DNA from: Maribacter caenipelagi
GTDB taxonomy: Bacteria > Bacteroidota > Bacteroidia > Flavobacteriales > Flavobacteriaceae
Assembly: GCF_004364175.1 (NCBI RefSeq)
Contig: NZ_SNZW01000011.1
Location: forward strand, 496,001-560,000
Reading direction: 5' to 3'
Length of the DNA: 64,000 nt
Under the pieces are notes generated by a model. That model searched no databases and was not told where the DNA came from. It saw only the letters and a list, made by a program, of their open reading frames with translations. Below, one piece after another: positions 9,321 to 19,025 of this stretch. How positions within the stretch are numbered: the stretch's first letter is position 1; every line of letters starts with the position of its first letter. Made by a program: the position numbers and the translations under genes.

Positions 9321-9475
9321 AAGTAGGAATTTTCAGCTAAACTATAAAAAGTATGGTAGTGCAAGGTTCATCTAAAGTTATTTTCGATAAACGGTATCAT
9401 TTTAAAGTTTGATAATAATATGCCAGTAATTAATAGCTGGGTAGTGGTTTTTTCATCAGTAAATAACCCATTTTT

Positions 9476-10225
9476 TTATGATCCTGTCATTATTCTTTTG
9501 CTCCAAATCTCATACATAAGTTCACCTTTACTATTTTTTCCTGTGTGGTGCCAATCATCGCTTTCGAGTTTATAATTGAATTCTAATTGTGCGCCGACTC
9601 TAGAATTATCTTTTGAGAAAAATTCAATTTCTTCTTTGTAAATACCGTTTTCAGCTTTGTAAGTACCGCCTCCGGTTCCTGAAACTCGAAAAGATTCGGT
9701 ATCATAGGCAATCCACTGAAAAGTATTGTCAATTAAAAGTTTTAAAGTCTTTCTTGAATTTTCTTCACCGCGTCTTTCTTGCCCGGTATCTGGCCCTCTA
9801 GTGGCAAAAAGCCATGCTCCGTCTAAATCTTGTGTAGAGGCTTTTACAGGTTCTAATGTTAATGGTTGGGTCCAGTTCATTTTTAGCTTTTCACCTTCTT
9901 CCTCAATAGAAATTGATAGTTGTCTAACACCATCATTTTCGAAGTCAGAATTAAATTCTAAAAGCACTACCATTAGCTTTTCTAATGTAGTTTGCTCAAT
10001 TTTAAAAAAGCCACCGACCGTTTTAATGAATTTAGCAGGTTCAATTTCGTACTCGTTGTAGATCAAATAGTCCTCGGTAATTTTTACTTGATGCACTCTT
10101 TTTGCAGTATTGTTTTCAACAGTATCGACATAAATTCTGCGCTCAATTTGACTGTAGGAAGCTAAACTTGCTGTAAAAAAAAGAACTATTGCGAAATATA
10201 GTGCTTTTAAATTATTATTTTTCAT
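9476..10225 (-). CDS. Secreted protein of unknown function (Bacteroidota 'membrane or secreted' family)
   Basis: 249 residues with a signal peptide (1-25, ending SYSQ). The C-terminal half begins with DLDGAWLFATRGPDTG and includes GTGGGTYKAENGIYKEEIEF and a terminal MYEIWSKR. This pattern recurs in a family of secreted Bacteroidota proteins usually named only 'membrane or secreted protein', possibly lipocalin-like small beta structures. The N-terminal half (about residues 26-125) has no feature I recognise. It stands alone. Confidence 0.7.
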   Translation of the reverse strand: MKNNNLKALYFAIVLFFTASLASYSQIERRIYVDTVENNTAKRVHQVKITEDYLIYNEYEIEPAKFIKTVGGFFKIEQTTLEKLMVVLLEFNSDFENDGVRQLSISIEEEGEKLKMNWTQPLTLEPVKASTQDLDGAWLFATRGPDTGQERRGEENSRKTLKLLIDNTFQWIAYDTESFRVSGTGGGTYKAENGIYKEEIEFFSKDNSRVGAQLEFNYKLESDDWHHTGKNSKGELMYEIWSKRIMTGS

Positions 10226-10434
10226 TTTATAAGATTTAGGTTCGTTATTTTAATCTGTTAAAAATAAGATAGTTATGTGTTGTTTTTAAAATATTCAGGT
10301 ATAATTTTTAAAAATTTTGTTGCTGGTCGTAAAAAAAATAAAAAACCTTGTTTTTTCAATTTTTTTGATTTCATTTGTCCTGTTCTAATACACAACTTTG
10401 TGTAATAGAGATTTCAAGCTTTTAGCTGAACATT

Positions 10435-10608
10435 ATGTATCGTTATTCTATGTTCGGGTTTGAGGGAAATTGGAAGTATTTTTCTCAAATGGCTTATAAG
10501 ATAGGTTGCCGATTAGTTAAGCAAACTTCCAACTCATTTTCTACTATCATGCAAAGTCAGCATGACTATTTTTTTATTCCTACTACTCAGAAGCAAATTC
10601 TGGTGTGA
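10435..10608 (+). CDS. Possible 57-residue leader ORF upstream of speA
   Basis: ATG at 10435 opens 57 codons ending TGA at 10606-10608, 100 nt before the arginine decarboxylase gene on the same strand. The product starts MYRYSMFGFEGNWKYF and is rich in aromatic and polar residues. It has no recognisable family and could be chance in AT-rich DNA. It is listed because the 483-bp region upstream of speA is otherwise empty and polyamine genes can carry leader peptides. Confidence 0.25.
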   Translation: MYRYSMFGFEGNWKYFSQMAYKIGCRLVKQTSNSFSTIMQSQHDYFFIPTTQKQILV

Positions 10609-10708
10609 TATCTTACTTAAAATAGTTACGTTTTCTTAACTTTAAGTCTATAGGCTAGTTACTACATTTATCATAATCATATTTCATTATTATTTAATAT
10701 TCAATTTC

Positions 10709-12121
10709 ATGAATACCAAATACATTGATCTTATTGATCAAACTTATTATTTTCCACAAGAAGAGTTTAATTTAAATGGTGAGCACTTACAATTTCACGG
10801 CATTCCGTTGAACGATTTGGTTCAACAATACGGTAGTCCTTTGAAATTTACATACCTCCCAAAAATTTCTGAAAATATATTGAGAGCCCAAAATTGGTTC
10901 GCAAACGCTATAGAAAAGAATAACTATAAAGGCAAATACCACTATTGTTATTGTACTAAAAGTTCGCATTTTCAACATGTAATGCATGAAGCCCTTAAGA
11001 ATGAGATACACATGGAAACCTCTTCTGCTTTTGATATCAATATTATTGAAAAGCTTAAGAAAGACGGTAAATTAACAGATCAAACTTATGTAATCTGTAA
11101 CGGATTCAAGCGCGAAAAATACATTGAAAATATTGCTCGTTTAATCAATAATGGTCACCAGAATTGTGTGCCAATTATTGACAATTACGAAGAGATAGAT
11201 TTATTATCAGATGCTATCAACGATACGTTCAAAGTAGGTATTCGAATAGCATCAGAAGAAGAGCCAAAATTTGAGTTTTATACTTCTCGTTTGGGTATTG
11301 GGTATAAGAATATTGTTCCGTTTTACGAAAATCAAATAAAAGACAATGATAAGGTAGAGCTAAAGATGCTTCACTTTTTTATTAATACCGGTATTCGTGA
11401 CAATGCCTATTACTGGAACGAGCTTGTAAAATGTTTAAAAGTATATGTTCGTTTAAAAAAGATATGCCCTTCATTAGATAGCTTGAACATTGGAGGCGGA
11501 TTCCCAATTAAAAACTCATTGGCTTTCGAATACGATTACCAATACATGATCAATGAAATTCTAAATCAGATAAATATTACGTGTTCAGAAGCAGATGTTC
11601 CTGTTCCTCATATATTCACTGAATTTGGTAGCTTCACGGTAGGTGAAAGTGGTGGTGCCATCTATGAGATATTATATCAGAAACAACAGAACGATAGAGA
11701 GAAATGGAATATGATAGATTCATCTTTCATAACTACTTTACCAGATACTTGGGCAATCAACAAAAGATTTATCATGTTACCAATTAACCGTTGGAACGAT
11801 GAATATGAGCGTGTGTTGTTAGGCGGTCTAACCTGTGACAGTGATGATTACTATAACAGTGAGCAGAACATGAACGCTATTTATTTGCCAAAATATAAGA
11901 GAGAAAAACCACTTTATATTGGGTTTTTCAACACAGGTGCTTATCAAGAGACTATTGGTGGGTATGGCGGTTTACAGCACTGTTTAATTCCGCAGCCAAA
12001 ACATATATTGATTGATAAAGATGAAAACGGTAACTTCACTTACAAACAATTTCGCGCACAGCAAAAGGCAGAAGATTTACTAGGTATTTTAGGGTACGAT
12101 GTAACTGCTGACGATGAATAA
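10709..12121 (+). CDS. speA: Arginine decarboxylase (PLP fold III, alanine racemase-like)
   Basis: 470 residues, the short arginine decarboxylase form of Bacteroidota. It decarboxylates arginine to agmatine in the cytoplasm. The PLP lysine is probably Lys84 in YCYCTKSSHF. A glycine-rich phosphate loop is GGGFPIKN, EFGSFTVGESGG stands where related enzymes have EPGR, and Cys376 in GGLTCDSDD is the conserved cysteine contributed across the dimer. It is followed at 93 nt by an agmatinase-family gene and then a deoxyhypusine-synthase-like gene, which makes agmatine the likely product. Strict specificity is inferred from context. Confidence 0.88.
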   Translation: MNTKYIDLIDQTYYFPQEEFNLNGEHLQFHGIPLNDLVQQYGSPLKFTYLPKISENILRAQNWFANAIEKNNYKGKYHYCYCTKSSHFQHVMHEALKNEIHMETSSAFDINIIEKLKKDGKLTDQTYVICNGFKREKYIENIARLINNGHQNCVPIIDNYEEIDLLSDAINDTFKVGIRIASEEEPKFEFYTSRLGIGYKNIVPFYENQIKDNDKVELKMLHFFINTGIRDNAYYWNELVKCLKVYVRLKKICPSLDSLNIGGGFPIKNSLAFEYDYQYMINEILNQINITCSEADVPVPHIFTEFGSFTVGESGGAIYEILYQKQQNDREKWNMIDSSFITTLPDTWAINKRFIMLPINRWNDEYERVLLGGLTCDSDDYYNSEQNMNAIYLPKYKREKPLYIGFFNTGAYQETIGGYGGLQHCLIPQPKHILIDKDENGNFTYKQFRAQQKAEDLLGILGYDVTADDE

Positions 12122-12214
12122 AAATAGTTTGGTCATAAAAACCGATACAAATAGAATTACGTATATAAAATTGAAAATAGTACTAAAAAACCACTTAACA
12201 ATAGCTAAAATATC

Positions 12215-13153
12215 ATGAGTACATCTAAGAATTATGCCGGTATTTCCGATGAATTCGCACAACTAGAAAAATCGAAAATTATCTTGATACCTGTTCCTTA
12301 TGATGGAACCAGTACTTGGGGTAAAGGAGCGGACAAAGGTCCTGAAGCTTTCTTGGAAGCTTCTGAAAACATGGAATTGTATGACATTGAAACCGATTCT
12401 GAGGTTTACAAACAAGGTATTCATTTAACCGAACCTATAACTGTAAACAGTTCGCCCGAGGCTATGGTCAATGAAGTTCATGCTATTACTAAAGACTTTA
12501 TTAAACGTAACAAGTTTGTAACCCTTTTTGGAGGTGAGCATTCAATTTCAATTGGCTCTATACGTGCCTTTAATGAATGTTTTGATAACTTGACAGTCTT
12601 GCAGATAGATGCACATGCCGATTTGAGAGAATCGTACGAAGGTACCAAGTATAACCATGCTTGTGCTGTATACGAGGCTAACCAGACTACTAATTTGGTG
12701 CAGGTGGGTATTCGTTCTATGGATGTTATTGAAAAAACCGTAATGGATGAAGAAAAAACATTCTTCGCACATGATATGGTCAATGATGAATATTGGACGG
12801 ACAAGGTAATTGAAGCCATGACCGAGAACGTGTTCATTACTTTTGATCTAGATGCTTTTGATCCTTCTATTATGCCTTCTACAGGAACTCCAGAACCAGG
12901 CGGATTGCTTTGGTATGAAACTATGGAATTCTTAAAGCAGGTTTTTGAAGATAAAAATGTAGTAGGTTTCGATATTGTAGAACTTTGCCCAAATAAAAAT
13001 GATAGATCGTCAGATTTCTTGGCGGCTAAATTATATTACAAAATGCTCAGCTATAAATTTGCAGGGCAAGAGATCGATCAAGAGTATGACAATACTTTTG
13101 ATATAGATTATAAAGCAAATACAAATTCAAAATTTGAAGATGACGAAGACTAA
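12215..13153 (+). CDS. speB: Agmatinase-family ureohydrolase
   Basis: 312 residues of the arginase/agmatinase fold, using two Mn ions to release urea. Metal ligands are seen as His109 in GGEHS, Asp122/His124/Asp126 in IDAHADLRES, and Asp211/Asp213 in FDLDAFDPS. Next to arginine decarboxylase it should convert agmatine to putrescine. Its 3' end overlaps the next gene by 14 nt, which implies coupling. Arginase or guanidinobutyrase activity cannot be excluded from sequence alone. Confidence 0.88.
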   Translation: MSTSKNYAGISDEFAQLEKSKIILIPVPYDGTSTWGKGADKGPEAFLEASENMELYDIETDSEVYKQGIHLTEPITVNSSPEAMVNEVHAITKDFIKRNKFVTLFGGEHSISIGSIRAFNECFDNLTVLQIDAHADLRESYEGTKYNHACAVYEANQTTNLVQVGIRSMDVIEKTVMDEEKTFFAHDMVNDEYWTDKVIEAMTENVFITFDLDAFDPSIMPSTGTPEPGGLLWYETMEFLKQVFEDKNVVGFDIVELCPNKNDRSSDFLAAKLYYKMLSYKFAGQEIDQEYDNTFDIDYKANTNSKFEDDED

Positions 13154-14117
13154 AGGTGCAATCACCAATTTTATAGAAAAATACTATTTACACTTTAATG
13201 CCGCTGCATTAGTTGATGCTGCAAAAGGCTATGAAGAGCAGTTAGAAAATGGTGCCAAAATGTTGGTTTCATTAGCTGGTGCTATGTCTACAGCAGAATT
13301 AGGTAAAATATTTGCTGAGGTCATTCGTCAAGATAAAGTGCAGATCATTTCTTGTACAGGTGCAAACCTAGAAGAAGATATCATGAACTTGGTAGCACAT
13401 TCACATTACAAACGTGTGCCTAACTACAGAGATTTGACTCCGCAAGACGAGTGGGATCTGTTAGAAAAAGGGTTGAACCGAGTAACGGATACTTGTATTC
13501 CAGAAGAGGAAGCTTTTAGAAGATTACAAAAGCATATTTTCAAAATTTGGAAAGATGCCGATGATAAAGACGAGCGTTTTCTACCTCATGAATTTATGTA
13601 TAAAATGTTACTTTCAGGAGTGCTAGAGGAATATTACGAAATAGACCTTAAAGATTCGTGGATGTATGCAGCTGCAGAAAAGAACTTACCTATCATTTGC
13701 CCAGGTTGGGAAGATAGTACTATGGGTAATATTTTTGCATCGTATGTGATGAAAGGCGAGTTGAAGGCAAGTACTATGAAATCTGGTATTGAATACATGA
13801 CCTTCTTGGCAGATTGGTATACTGAAAATTCACAAAACGGAATCGGATTCTTCCAAATTGGTGGTGGTATCGCAGGCGATTTCCCTATTTGTGTAGTGCC
13901 AATGCTTTATCAAGATATGGAACGTACCGATACACCTTTCTGGAGCTATTTCTGTCAAATTAGTGATAGTACTACCAGTTATGGTTCATATTCAGGTGCA
14001 GTGCCAAATGAAAAGATAACTTGGGGTAAATTAGATATCAATACACCTAAATATATAATTGAGAGTGATGCGACAATTGTTGCGCCGTTAATTTTTGCTT
14101 ACTTATTAGACATGTAA
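13140..14117 (+). CDS. Deoxyhypusine synthase-like protein (possible homospermidine synthase)
   Basis: 325 residues from the ATG at 13140 (a TTG at 13134 is also in frame). The fold is that of deoxyhypusine synthase. EKITWGKLD carries Lys297, equivalent to the lysine that forms the aminobutyl-imine intermediate in eukaryotic DHS (WGK motif), and NAD-site glycines are seen in FFQIGGGIAGDFP. Bacteria lack eIF5A, and some bacterial relatives make homospermidine from putrescine. Coupling to agmatinase supports a polyamine aminobutyl transfer, but the acceptor is not known. Confidence 0.82.
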   Translation: MTKTKGAITNFIEKYYLHFNAAALVDAAKGYEEQLENGAKMLVSLAGAMSTAELGKIFAEVIRQDKVQIISCTGANLEEDIMNLVAHSHYKRVPNYRDLTPQDEWDLLEKGLNRVTDTCIPEEEAFRRLQKHIFKIWKDADDKDERFLPHEFMYKMLLSGVLEEYYEIDLKDSWMYAAAEKNLPIICPGWEDSTMGNIFASYVMKGELKASTMKSGIEYMTFLADWYTENSQNGIGFFQIGGGIAGDFPICVVPMLYQDMERTDTPFWSYFCQISDSTTSYGSYSGAVPNEKITWGKLDINTPKYIIESDATIVAPLIFAYLLDM

Positions 14118-14119
14118 TT

Positions 14120-14443
14120 ATGGACAAGAACGCACATTTAAAAAGAGTCATTGTGGACTTTAAAAAATTGACACCGGAGGTTCTTAAACTTTTGGTAGAT
14201 AGGTACCCAGATGGTTATGATGATCGTAATATTATTTCTTTCAAAAATGGACAGGGAGAACGTATCGAGGCAGTTGAGGTTTTAACTGAAGACACAAAAT
14301 ATTTAGTAAAAATCAGTGCCAAGCTTGAGTATACGATGGAAAATTACGATGTAGATGATTATGAGGATTTCGATGATGATGATCCAACAGCGGTAGTGGA
14401 GCCAGATCCAGAAGATATGGTTGATGGTGATGATGAAGACTAG
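14120..14443 (+). CDS. Small acidic protein of the polyamine cluster
   Basis: 107 residues, starting 2 nt after the DHS-like gene. Residues 1-75 look like a compact domain with basic and acidic residues mixed (LKRVIVDFKKLTPEVLKLLV). The last third is strongly acidic (YEDFDDDDP, then DPEDMVDGDDED at the end). No enzyme motif is seen. An acidic tail could bind cations or polyamines, or be a modification target of the ATP-grasp protein downstream; both ideas are speculative. Confidence 0.75.
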   Translation: MDKNAHLKRVIVDFKKLTPEVLKLLVDRYPDGYDDRNIISFKNGQGERIEAVEVLTEDTKYLVKISAKLEYTMENYDVDDYEDFDDDDPTAVVEPDPEDMVDGDDED

Positions 14444-14555
14444 TATTCTAGTCCATTATAAGATTACACTTTAAAATTCCGGTTTGCTTCCAGTAGACCG
14501 GATAATTACTTTCACTTATAACTAAACTAAATATCGTTGTGCTTACAACAGATAA

Positions 14556-16082
14556 ATGAAAATTGACGAAATTGAAAATATTGAATTAAAGTTTTTAGAC
14601 CTTGATGACTATCAAGAGTTAAAAACTGCAATGATTTCTGCTTATGCCAACATGCCTGGGTCATATTGGAAAGAGGAACATATAAAGTCTTTAATCGATA
14701 AATTTCCAGAGGGGCAGGTAGTTATCAAAATCAACGGCCAATTAGCAGGTGTTGCCTTGTCTATAGTTGTTGACTATGATGCATTCGATGATAGCCATAC
14801 CTACGAACAAATTACCGGAAAGTATAGTTTTGATACCCATGACGATGAGGGCGATGTGCTTTATGGTATCGAAGTTTTTATAAAACCAAGCTTTAGAGGT
14901 CTTCGTTTGGGGCGTCGCTTGTATGATTACAGAAAAGAACTTTGCGAAAAGTTGAACTTAAAGAGTATTGTATTTGGTGGTCGAATGCCAAATTATCATG
15001 CTTATGCGACAGCGCTTTCGCCTAAAGAATATATTGACAAGGTTCGTCGTAAAGAAATTCAAGATCCGGTTCTAAATTTTCAGATCAGCAATGATTTTCA
15101 TCCTGCTAAAGTAATGAAAGGGTATTTAGATGGTGATAAGGCATCTCAAGATTTCGCTATTTTGATGGAGTGGGATAATATTTATTATCAAAAACCTTCA
15201 AAGAAAGCTGCTACTAAAAAAACCATAATTCGTTTAGGATTGATTCAGTGGCAAATGCGCCCTTATAAAGATTTAGATGAGTTATTAGAGCAGGCAGAAT
15301 ATTTTATTGATGCTGTTTCTGGTTATCGTTCAGATTTCGCTTTGTTTCCTGAGTTTTTCAATGCGCCCTTAATGGCTGTAAATAATCATATGTCTACGCC
15401 AGATGCTATTAGAGAACTGGCAAAACATACACAGGCAATTGCTCAAAAATTTTCAGAATTTTCAATATCCTATAACATTAATATCATAACAGGTAGTATG
15501 CCTGAAATGATAGATGGCCGTTTGTACAACGTGGGTTATTTATGCAGACGTGATGGTAGTATGGAGCGTTATGAAAAACTTCATGTTACGCCAGATGAAG
15601 CTAAAGTATGGGGCATGCAAGGTGGTAATCAGTTAAAAGCATTTGATACCGATTGTGGTAAGATCGGAGTGTTGGTATGCTACGATTCTGAATTTCCAGA
15701 ACTTAGTCGTTTGTTGGCTGACGAGGGTATGGATATTTTGTTCGTACCTTTCTTGACCGATACACAAAACGGCTATTCTCGAGTTCGTAATTGTGCTCAG
15801 GCACGTGCAATAGAAAACGAATGTTATGTTGCCATTGCGGGTAGTGTAGGCAACTTGCCGAATGTTCAGAATATGGATATTCAATTTGCACAGTCTATGG
15901 TATTTACACCGTGCGATTTCTCTTTTCCGACAAACGGAATTAAAGCAGAGGCGACACCGAATACCGAAATGATTTTAATTGCCGATGTAGATATTAGCTT
16001 GCTTCGCGAATTAAATCAGTTTGGGGCGGTACGTAATCTTCGCGATAGAAGAACAGATTTATTTGAGTTAAAAAAGAAATAA
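14556..16082 (+). CDS. GNAT acetyltransferase fused to carbon-nitrogen hydrolase
   Basis: 508 residues in two domains. Residues 1-205 are a GNAT N-acetyltransferase, with the acetyl-CoA loop near FRGLRLGRRL (113-122). Residues 224-508 are a nitrilase-superfamily amidohydrolase with the catalytic triad Glu266 (FPEFF), Lys341 (YEKLHV) and Cys375 (LVCYDSEFPE). The fusion is known in several phyla but its substrate is not settled. In the polyamine setting an N-acyl or N-carbamoyl polyamine is a reasonable guess. The next gene is in the same frame beyond one stop codon. Confidence 0.88.
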   Translation: MKIDEIENIELKFLDLDDYQELKTAMISAYANMPGSYWKEEHIKSLIDKFPEGQVVIKINGQLAGVALSIVVDYDAFDDSHTYEQITGKYSFDTHDDEGDVLYGIEVFIKPSFRGLRLGRRLYDYRKELCEKLNLKSIVFGGRMPNYHAYATALSPKEYIDKVRRKEIQDPVLNFQISNDFHPAKVMKGYLDGDKASQDFAILMEWDNIYYQKPSKKAATKKTIIRLGLIQWQMRPYKDLDELLEQAEYFIDAVSGYRSDFALFPEFFNAPLMAVNNHMSTPDAIRELAKHTQAIAQKFSEFSISYNINIITGSMPEMIDGRLYNVGYLCRRDGSMERYEKLHVTPDEAKVWGMQGGNQLKAFDTDCGKIGVLVCYDSEFPELSRLLADEGMDILFVPFLTDTQNGYSRVRNCAQARAIENECYVAIAGSVGNLPNVQNMDIQFAQSMVFTPCDFSFPTNGIKAEATPNTEMILIADVDISLLRELNQFGAVRNLRDRRTDLFELKKK

Positions 16083-16124
16083 GAAAAACTCCGTCAATAT
16101 AAAAGGAGGCAAAAAACAACAAAA

Positions 16125-17495
16125 TTGGATAATTTACAGATTATAGGTAGTGAAGAGTGGTGTGTATTTAATGATTTGGGTATCCCTGCGATCAAAGCAA
16201 GGGTAGATTCAGGTGCAAAAACATCTTCCATACAAGCTACCAATATTAAAATAATTACAAAAAGTGGTCAAGAATGGGTAAAGTTTGAGGTAAGTCCGCT
16301 ACAAGAAAATCGTAGTATAGCTATTGAATGTCAAGCAAGATTGGTTGCTCGCCGTATGGTAAAAAGCTCATCGGGTATATCTGAAGAACGATTGGTGATT
16401 AAAACTCCCGTTACTATTGGTGATGATACTTTTGATATAGAGTTGACCCTAGCAAATAGAGATACGATGGAGTTTCGTATGCTATTGGGTAGAGAGGCTT
16501 TAAATGAACGTTTTATTGTAAACCCTGCATTAAACTATCAGCTACAATCATTTGAAGATAGTGACGTAAATAAATTATACGCTCCTTATTTTAAGGAAAA
16601 AACGGGATTGAAGATTGCACTTTTAGCAAGCAATCCTAATTTGTATAGTAATAAAAGAATAATGGAAGCTGCTGAGGCTAGAGGTCATGAAATACATTTT
16701 TTAAATGTTGAACAAGCCTATATGAAGCTCGATGCTCATTCTCCTGAAATAAGATATAGAGGTGGTATTATCCTTAAAGATTATGATGCTGTTATTCCAC
16801 GTATTAAACCGTCTGTAACTTTCTACGGTTGTGCATTAATTCGTCAATTCAATAATTTAGGAGTCTATTGTCAAAATTCAGCAGAAGCAATTACACAGTC
16901 TAGAGATAAATTGTTCGCTTCCCAGCTGTTTTCTAATCATGATATTCATATACCGATAACCGGATTTGCAAAATCACCGATGGATACCAAAGATTTGATC
17001 AAAATGGTTAATGGTGCGCCGTTAATTATTAAGCTTTTAGAAAGTACACAAGGTAAAGGTGTTGTTCTGGCGGAAACCAATAAGGCTGCAGAAAGTGTTA
17101 TTAATGCTTTTAAGAGTGTTAATACCAATATTTTAGTACAAGAGTTTATTAAAGAAGCGAACGGTCAGGATATTCGTTGTTTCGTGGTAAACGGTAGAGT
17201 AGTGGCCAGTATGCAACGCCAAGCCCAAAAAGGAGAATTTAGAGCTAATATTCACCAAGGTGGCATCGCTTCTATTATTAAAATTACCGCTGACGAGAAA
17301 AAGTTGGCGTTAAAGGCTGCCAAAGTATTGAACCTTGCCGTTGCTGGTGTAGATATTATTCGCTCCAACAAAGGTCCGTTATTGTTAGAGGTAAATTCTT
17401 CGCCAGGTTTAGAAGGTATAGAAAATGCTACAGGTAAAGATATCGCCAATGCTATGATTATGGCAATTGAAAAGCGATTGAAGTTTATAAATTAA
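16125..17495 (+). CDS. Retropepsin-like domain fused to RimK-type ATP-grasp ligase
   Basis: 456 residues. The N-terminal 140 residues are the RimK-associated aspartic-protease-like ('ATP-dependent zinc protease') domain, with the D-S-G signature in [11 protein letters not shown] (Asp28). Residues 150-455 are a RimK-type ATP-grasp domain, with the ATP-binding stretch [11 protein letters not shown] and [13 protein letters not shown] near the end. RimK enzymes add glutamate or related amino acids to a carboxylate. The start must be the TTG at 16125, since no ATG lies between it and the upstream in-frame stop. A purine-rich AAGGAGG lies 15 nt before it, longer than ideal. Confidence 0.85.
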   Translation: MDNLQIIGSEEWCVFNDLGIPAIKARVDSGAKTSSIQATNIKIITKSGQEWVKFEVSPLQENRSIAIECQARLVARRMVKSSSGISEERLVIKTPVTIGDDTFDIELTLANRDTMEFRMLLGREALNERFIVNPALNYQLQSFEDSDVNKLYAPYFKEKTGLKIALLASNPNLYSNKRIMEAAEARGHEIHFLNVEQAYMKLDAHSPEIRYRGGIILKDYDAVIPRIKPSVTFYGCALIRQFNNLGVYCQNSAEAITQSRDKLFASQLFSNHDIHIPITGFAKSPMDTKDLIKMVNGAPLIIKLLESTQGKGVVLAETNKAAESVINAFKSVNTNILVQEFIKEANGQDIRCFVVNGRVVASMQRQAQKGEFRANIHQGGIASIIKITADEKKLALKAAKVLNLAVAGVDIIRSNKGPLLLEVNSSPGLEGIENATGKDIANAMIMAIEKRLKFIN

Positions 17496-17538
17496 AATAA
17501 TTTGAAGAACAGGCTAAACCCTGTTCTTCAAATTATTT
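17495..17538. terminator. Bidirectional rho-independent terminator
   Basis: A perfect 19-bp stem (17495-17513 with 17520-17538) around a 6-nt loop, with A- and T-rich outer arms. It ends the polyamine/RimK transcript and overlaps the last codons of the convergent threonine dehydrogenase gene. Confidence 0.85.
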
Positions 17539-18461
17539 AACATTGTTTCTGTAGTTTTTTGAAGGTCGAATTCTGCTTTCCATTTCCAGTCTTTTTGTGC
17601 ATTGGTGTCATCAATACTACTTGGCCATGAATTGGCAATCTCTTGCCTAAAATCAGGTTTGAAGGCTATATTAAATTTTGGTAGAACGGCTTTAATATTT
17701 TCTGCCATTTCTTTAGGCGTAAAACTCATTGCCGCTAAGTTGTAAGCAGAACGTTCTTTAATATTCTCTTCTGGTGCTTCCATAATCTGTAAAGTGGCAC
17801 GTATGGCATCGTCCATAAACATCATAGGTAATTTAGTGTCTTCTTCCAGAAAGCAGGTATATGCGCCTTCCGTAAGTGCTTTGTGATAGATTTCTACGGC
17901 GTAATCTGTTGTTCCGCCTCCTGGCATTGTTTTCCAACTAATAAGTCCTGGGTAACGAATGCTTCTCACATCCACATTAAACTTATTGAAATAATACTCG
18001 CACCAACGTTCTCCACTTTGTTTACTTATACCATATACCGTACTTGGCTCCATAATGGTATTTTGCGGAGTATCTTCTTTTGGGGTATTCGGACCGAAAA
18101 CAGCAATACTCGACGGCCAGAAAATCTTTTCTATTTTTTTGTCTTTTGCTAAATTCAAAACATTGAAAAGCGTGTTCATATTCAGGTTCCACGCACGCAT
18201 GGGGAATTTCTCTGCAGTAGCACTTAACATTGCAGCCATTAAATACACTTCAGATATATCGTAATAGGCGATTACCTCTTCTAGAGCATCATAATTGGTG
18301 GCATCTAAAATTTCAAACGGCCCAGATTCCATTAATTCATCGTTACCTTCTCTAATATCACTGGCTATTATATGTTCGCCACCGTGTTTTTCTCTTAGCG
18401 TTAACGTTAGTTCTGTTCCTATTTGACCACAGGCCCCAATAATCAATATGTATTTTGGCAT
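17514..18461 (-). CDS. tdh: SDR-type L-threonine 3-dehydrogenase
   Basis: 315 residues, extended short-chain dehydrogenase. The Rossmann motif is GACGQIG at residues 8-14, the catalytic YxxxK is in VYGISK with the upstream Ser in WPSSIAVFG, and the family block RYPGLISWKTMPGGGTTDYA is typical of NAD-dependent threonine dehydrogenases of the SDR type, as in flavobacteria and animals. It oxidises L-threonine to 2-amino-3-ketobutyrate. It is a single gene, convergent with the RimK gene and sharing its terminator. Confidence 0.88.
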   Translation of the reverse strand: MPKYILIIGACGQIGTELTLTLREKHGGEHIIASDIREGNDELMESGPFEILDATNYDALEEVIAYYDISEVYLMAAMLSATAEKFPMRAWNLNMNTLFNVLNLAKDKKIEKIFWPSSIAVFGPNTPKEDTPQNTIMEPSTVYGISKQSGERWCEYYFNKFNVDVRSIRYPGLISWKTMPGGGTTDYAVEIYHKALTEGAYTCFLEEDTKLPMMFMDDAIRATLQIMEAPEENIKERSAYNLAAMSFTPKEMAENIKAVLPKFNIAFKPDFRQEIANSWPSSIDDTNAQKDWKWKAEFDLQKTTETMLNNLKNRV

Positions 18462-18524
18462 TAAAATTTGCGTTAAATGAATTTGAGATAAAGATACCTT
18501 TTCTTAAAATTTGTACATTCGCTT

Positions 18525-19025
18525 ATGTCCAAAATTATCTCTTTTTTAATATTAATTATATTGGTTTCTTCTTGTAAAGATGCTGTACAAGAAAATAATG
18601 CTATTCGTGAAACTCGATGGGAAGAGACAACAGATAGCTTGCCTACTAAAATTCGTGTCGATGCTAAAGCACAAACAATCTTAAACGATTGGAAGGAATA
18701 CAGCGCATTAGAAAAGAGTTTTGATAAAATCTATACTTCAGAACTTATAGAAGATTTTCAGTTTGTCGTAGATGAGTTGATAGAAAATCAGAATAATATG
18801 GATACAGGTGAGTATCCCGAAAAATTCAATATTCCACAAATAAAAGCGCGCCAGAAGTTATTTAAAACTTACGTATTAAAAACTAAAGGTGATTTGGAGT
18901 ATCGACAGAACCCGAGGGAATCTATCATACAAATGATTACTGCTTTTAATGACTTAAGAAACCAGTTTAACGTAGTGGTAAATAATACCTTACCAGATGA
19001 ATTACTCAAAAATGAAGAGAATTAG
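18525..19025 (+). CDS. Lipoprotein of unknown function
   Basis: 166 residues with a lipoprotein signal (lipobox LVSSC at residues 13-17). The mature part is hydrophilic and helical (KAQTILNDWKEYSALEKSFD) with no family I recognise. Its 3' end overlaps the next gene by 14 nt. A promoter-like TTAAAATTTG lies about 15 nt before the ATG. Confidence 0.7.
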   Translation: MSKIISFLILIILVSSCKDAVQENNAIRETRWEETTDSLPTKIRVDAKAQTILNDWKEYSALEKSFDKIYTSELIEDFQFVVDELIENQNNMDTGEYPEKFNIPQIKARQKLFKTYVLKTKGDLEYRQNPRESIIQMITAFNDLRNQFNVVVNNTLPDELLKNEEN

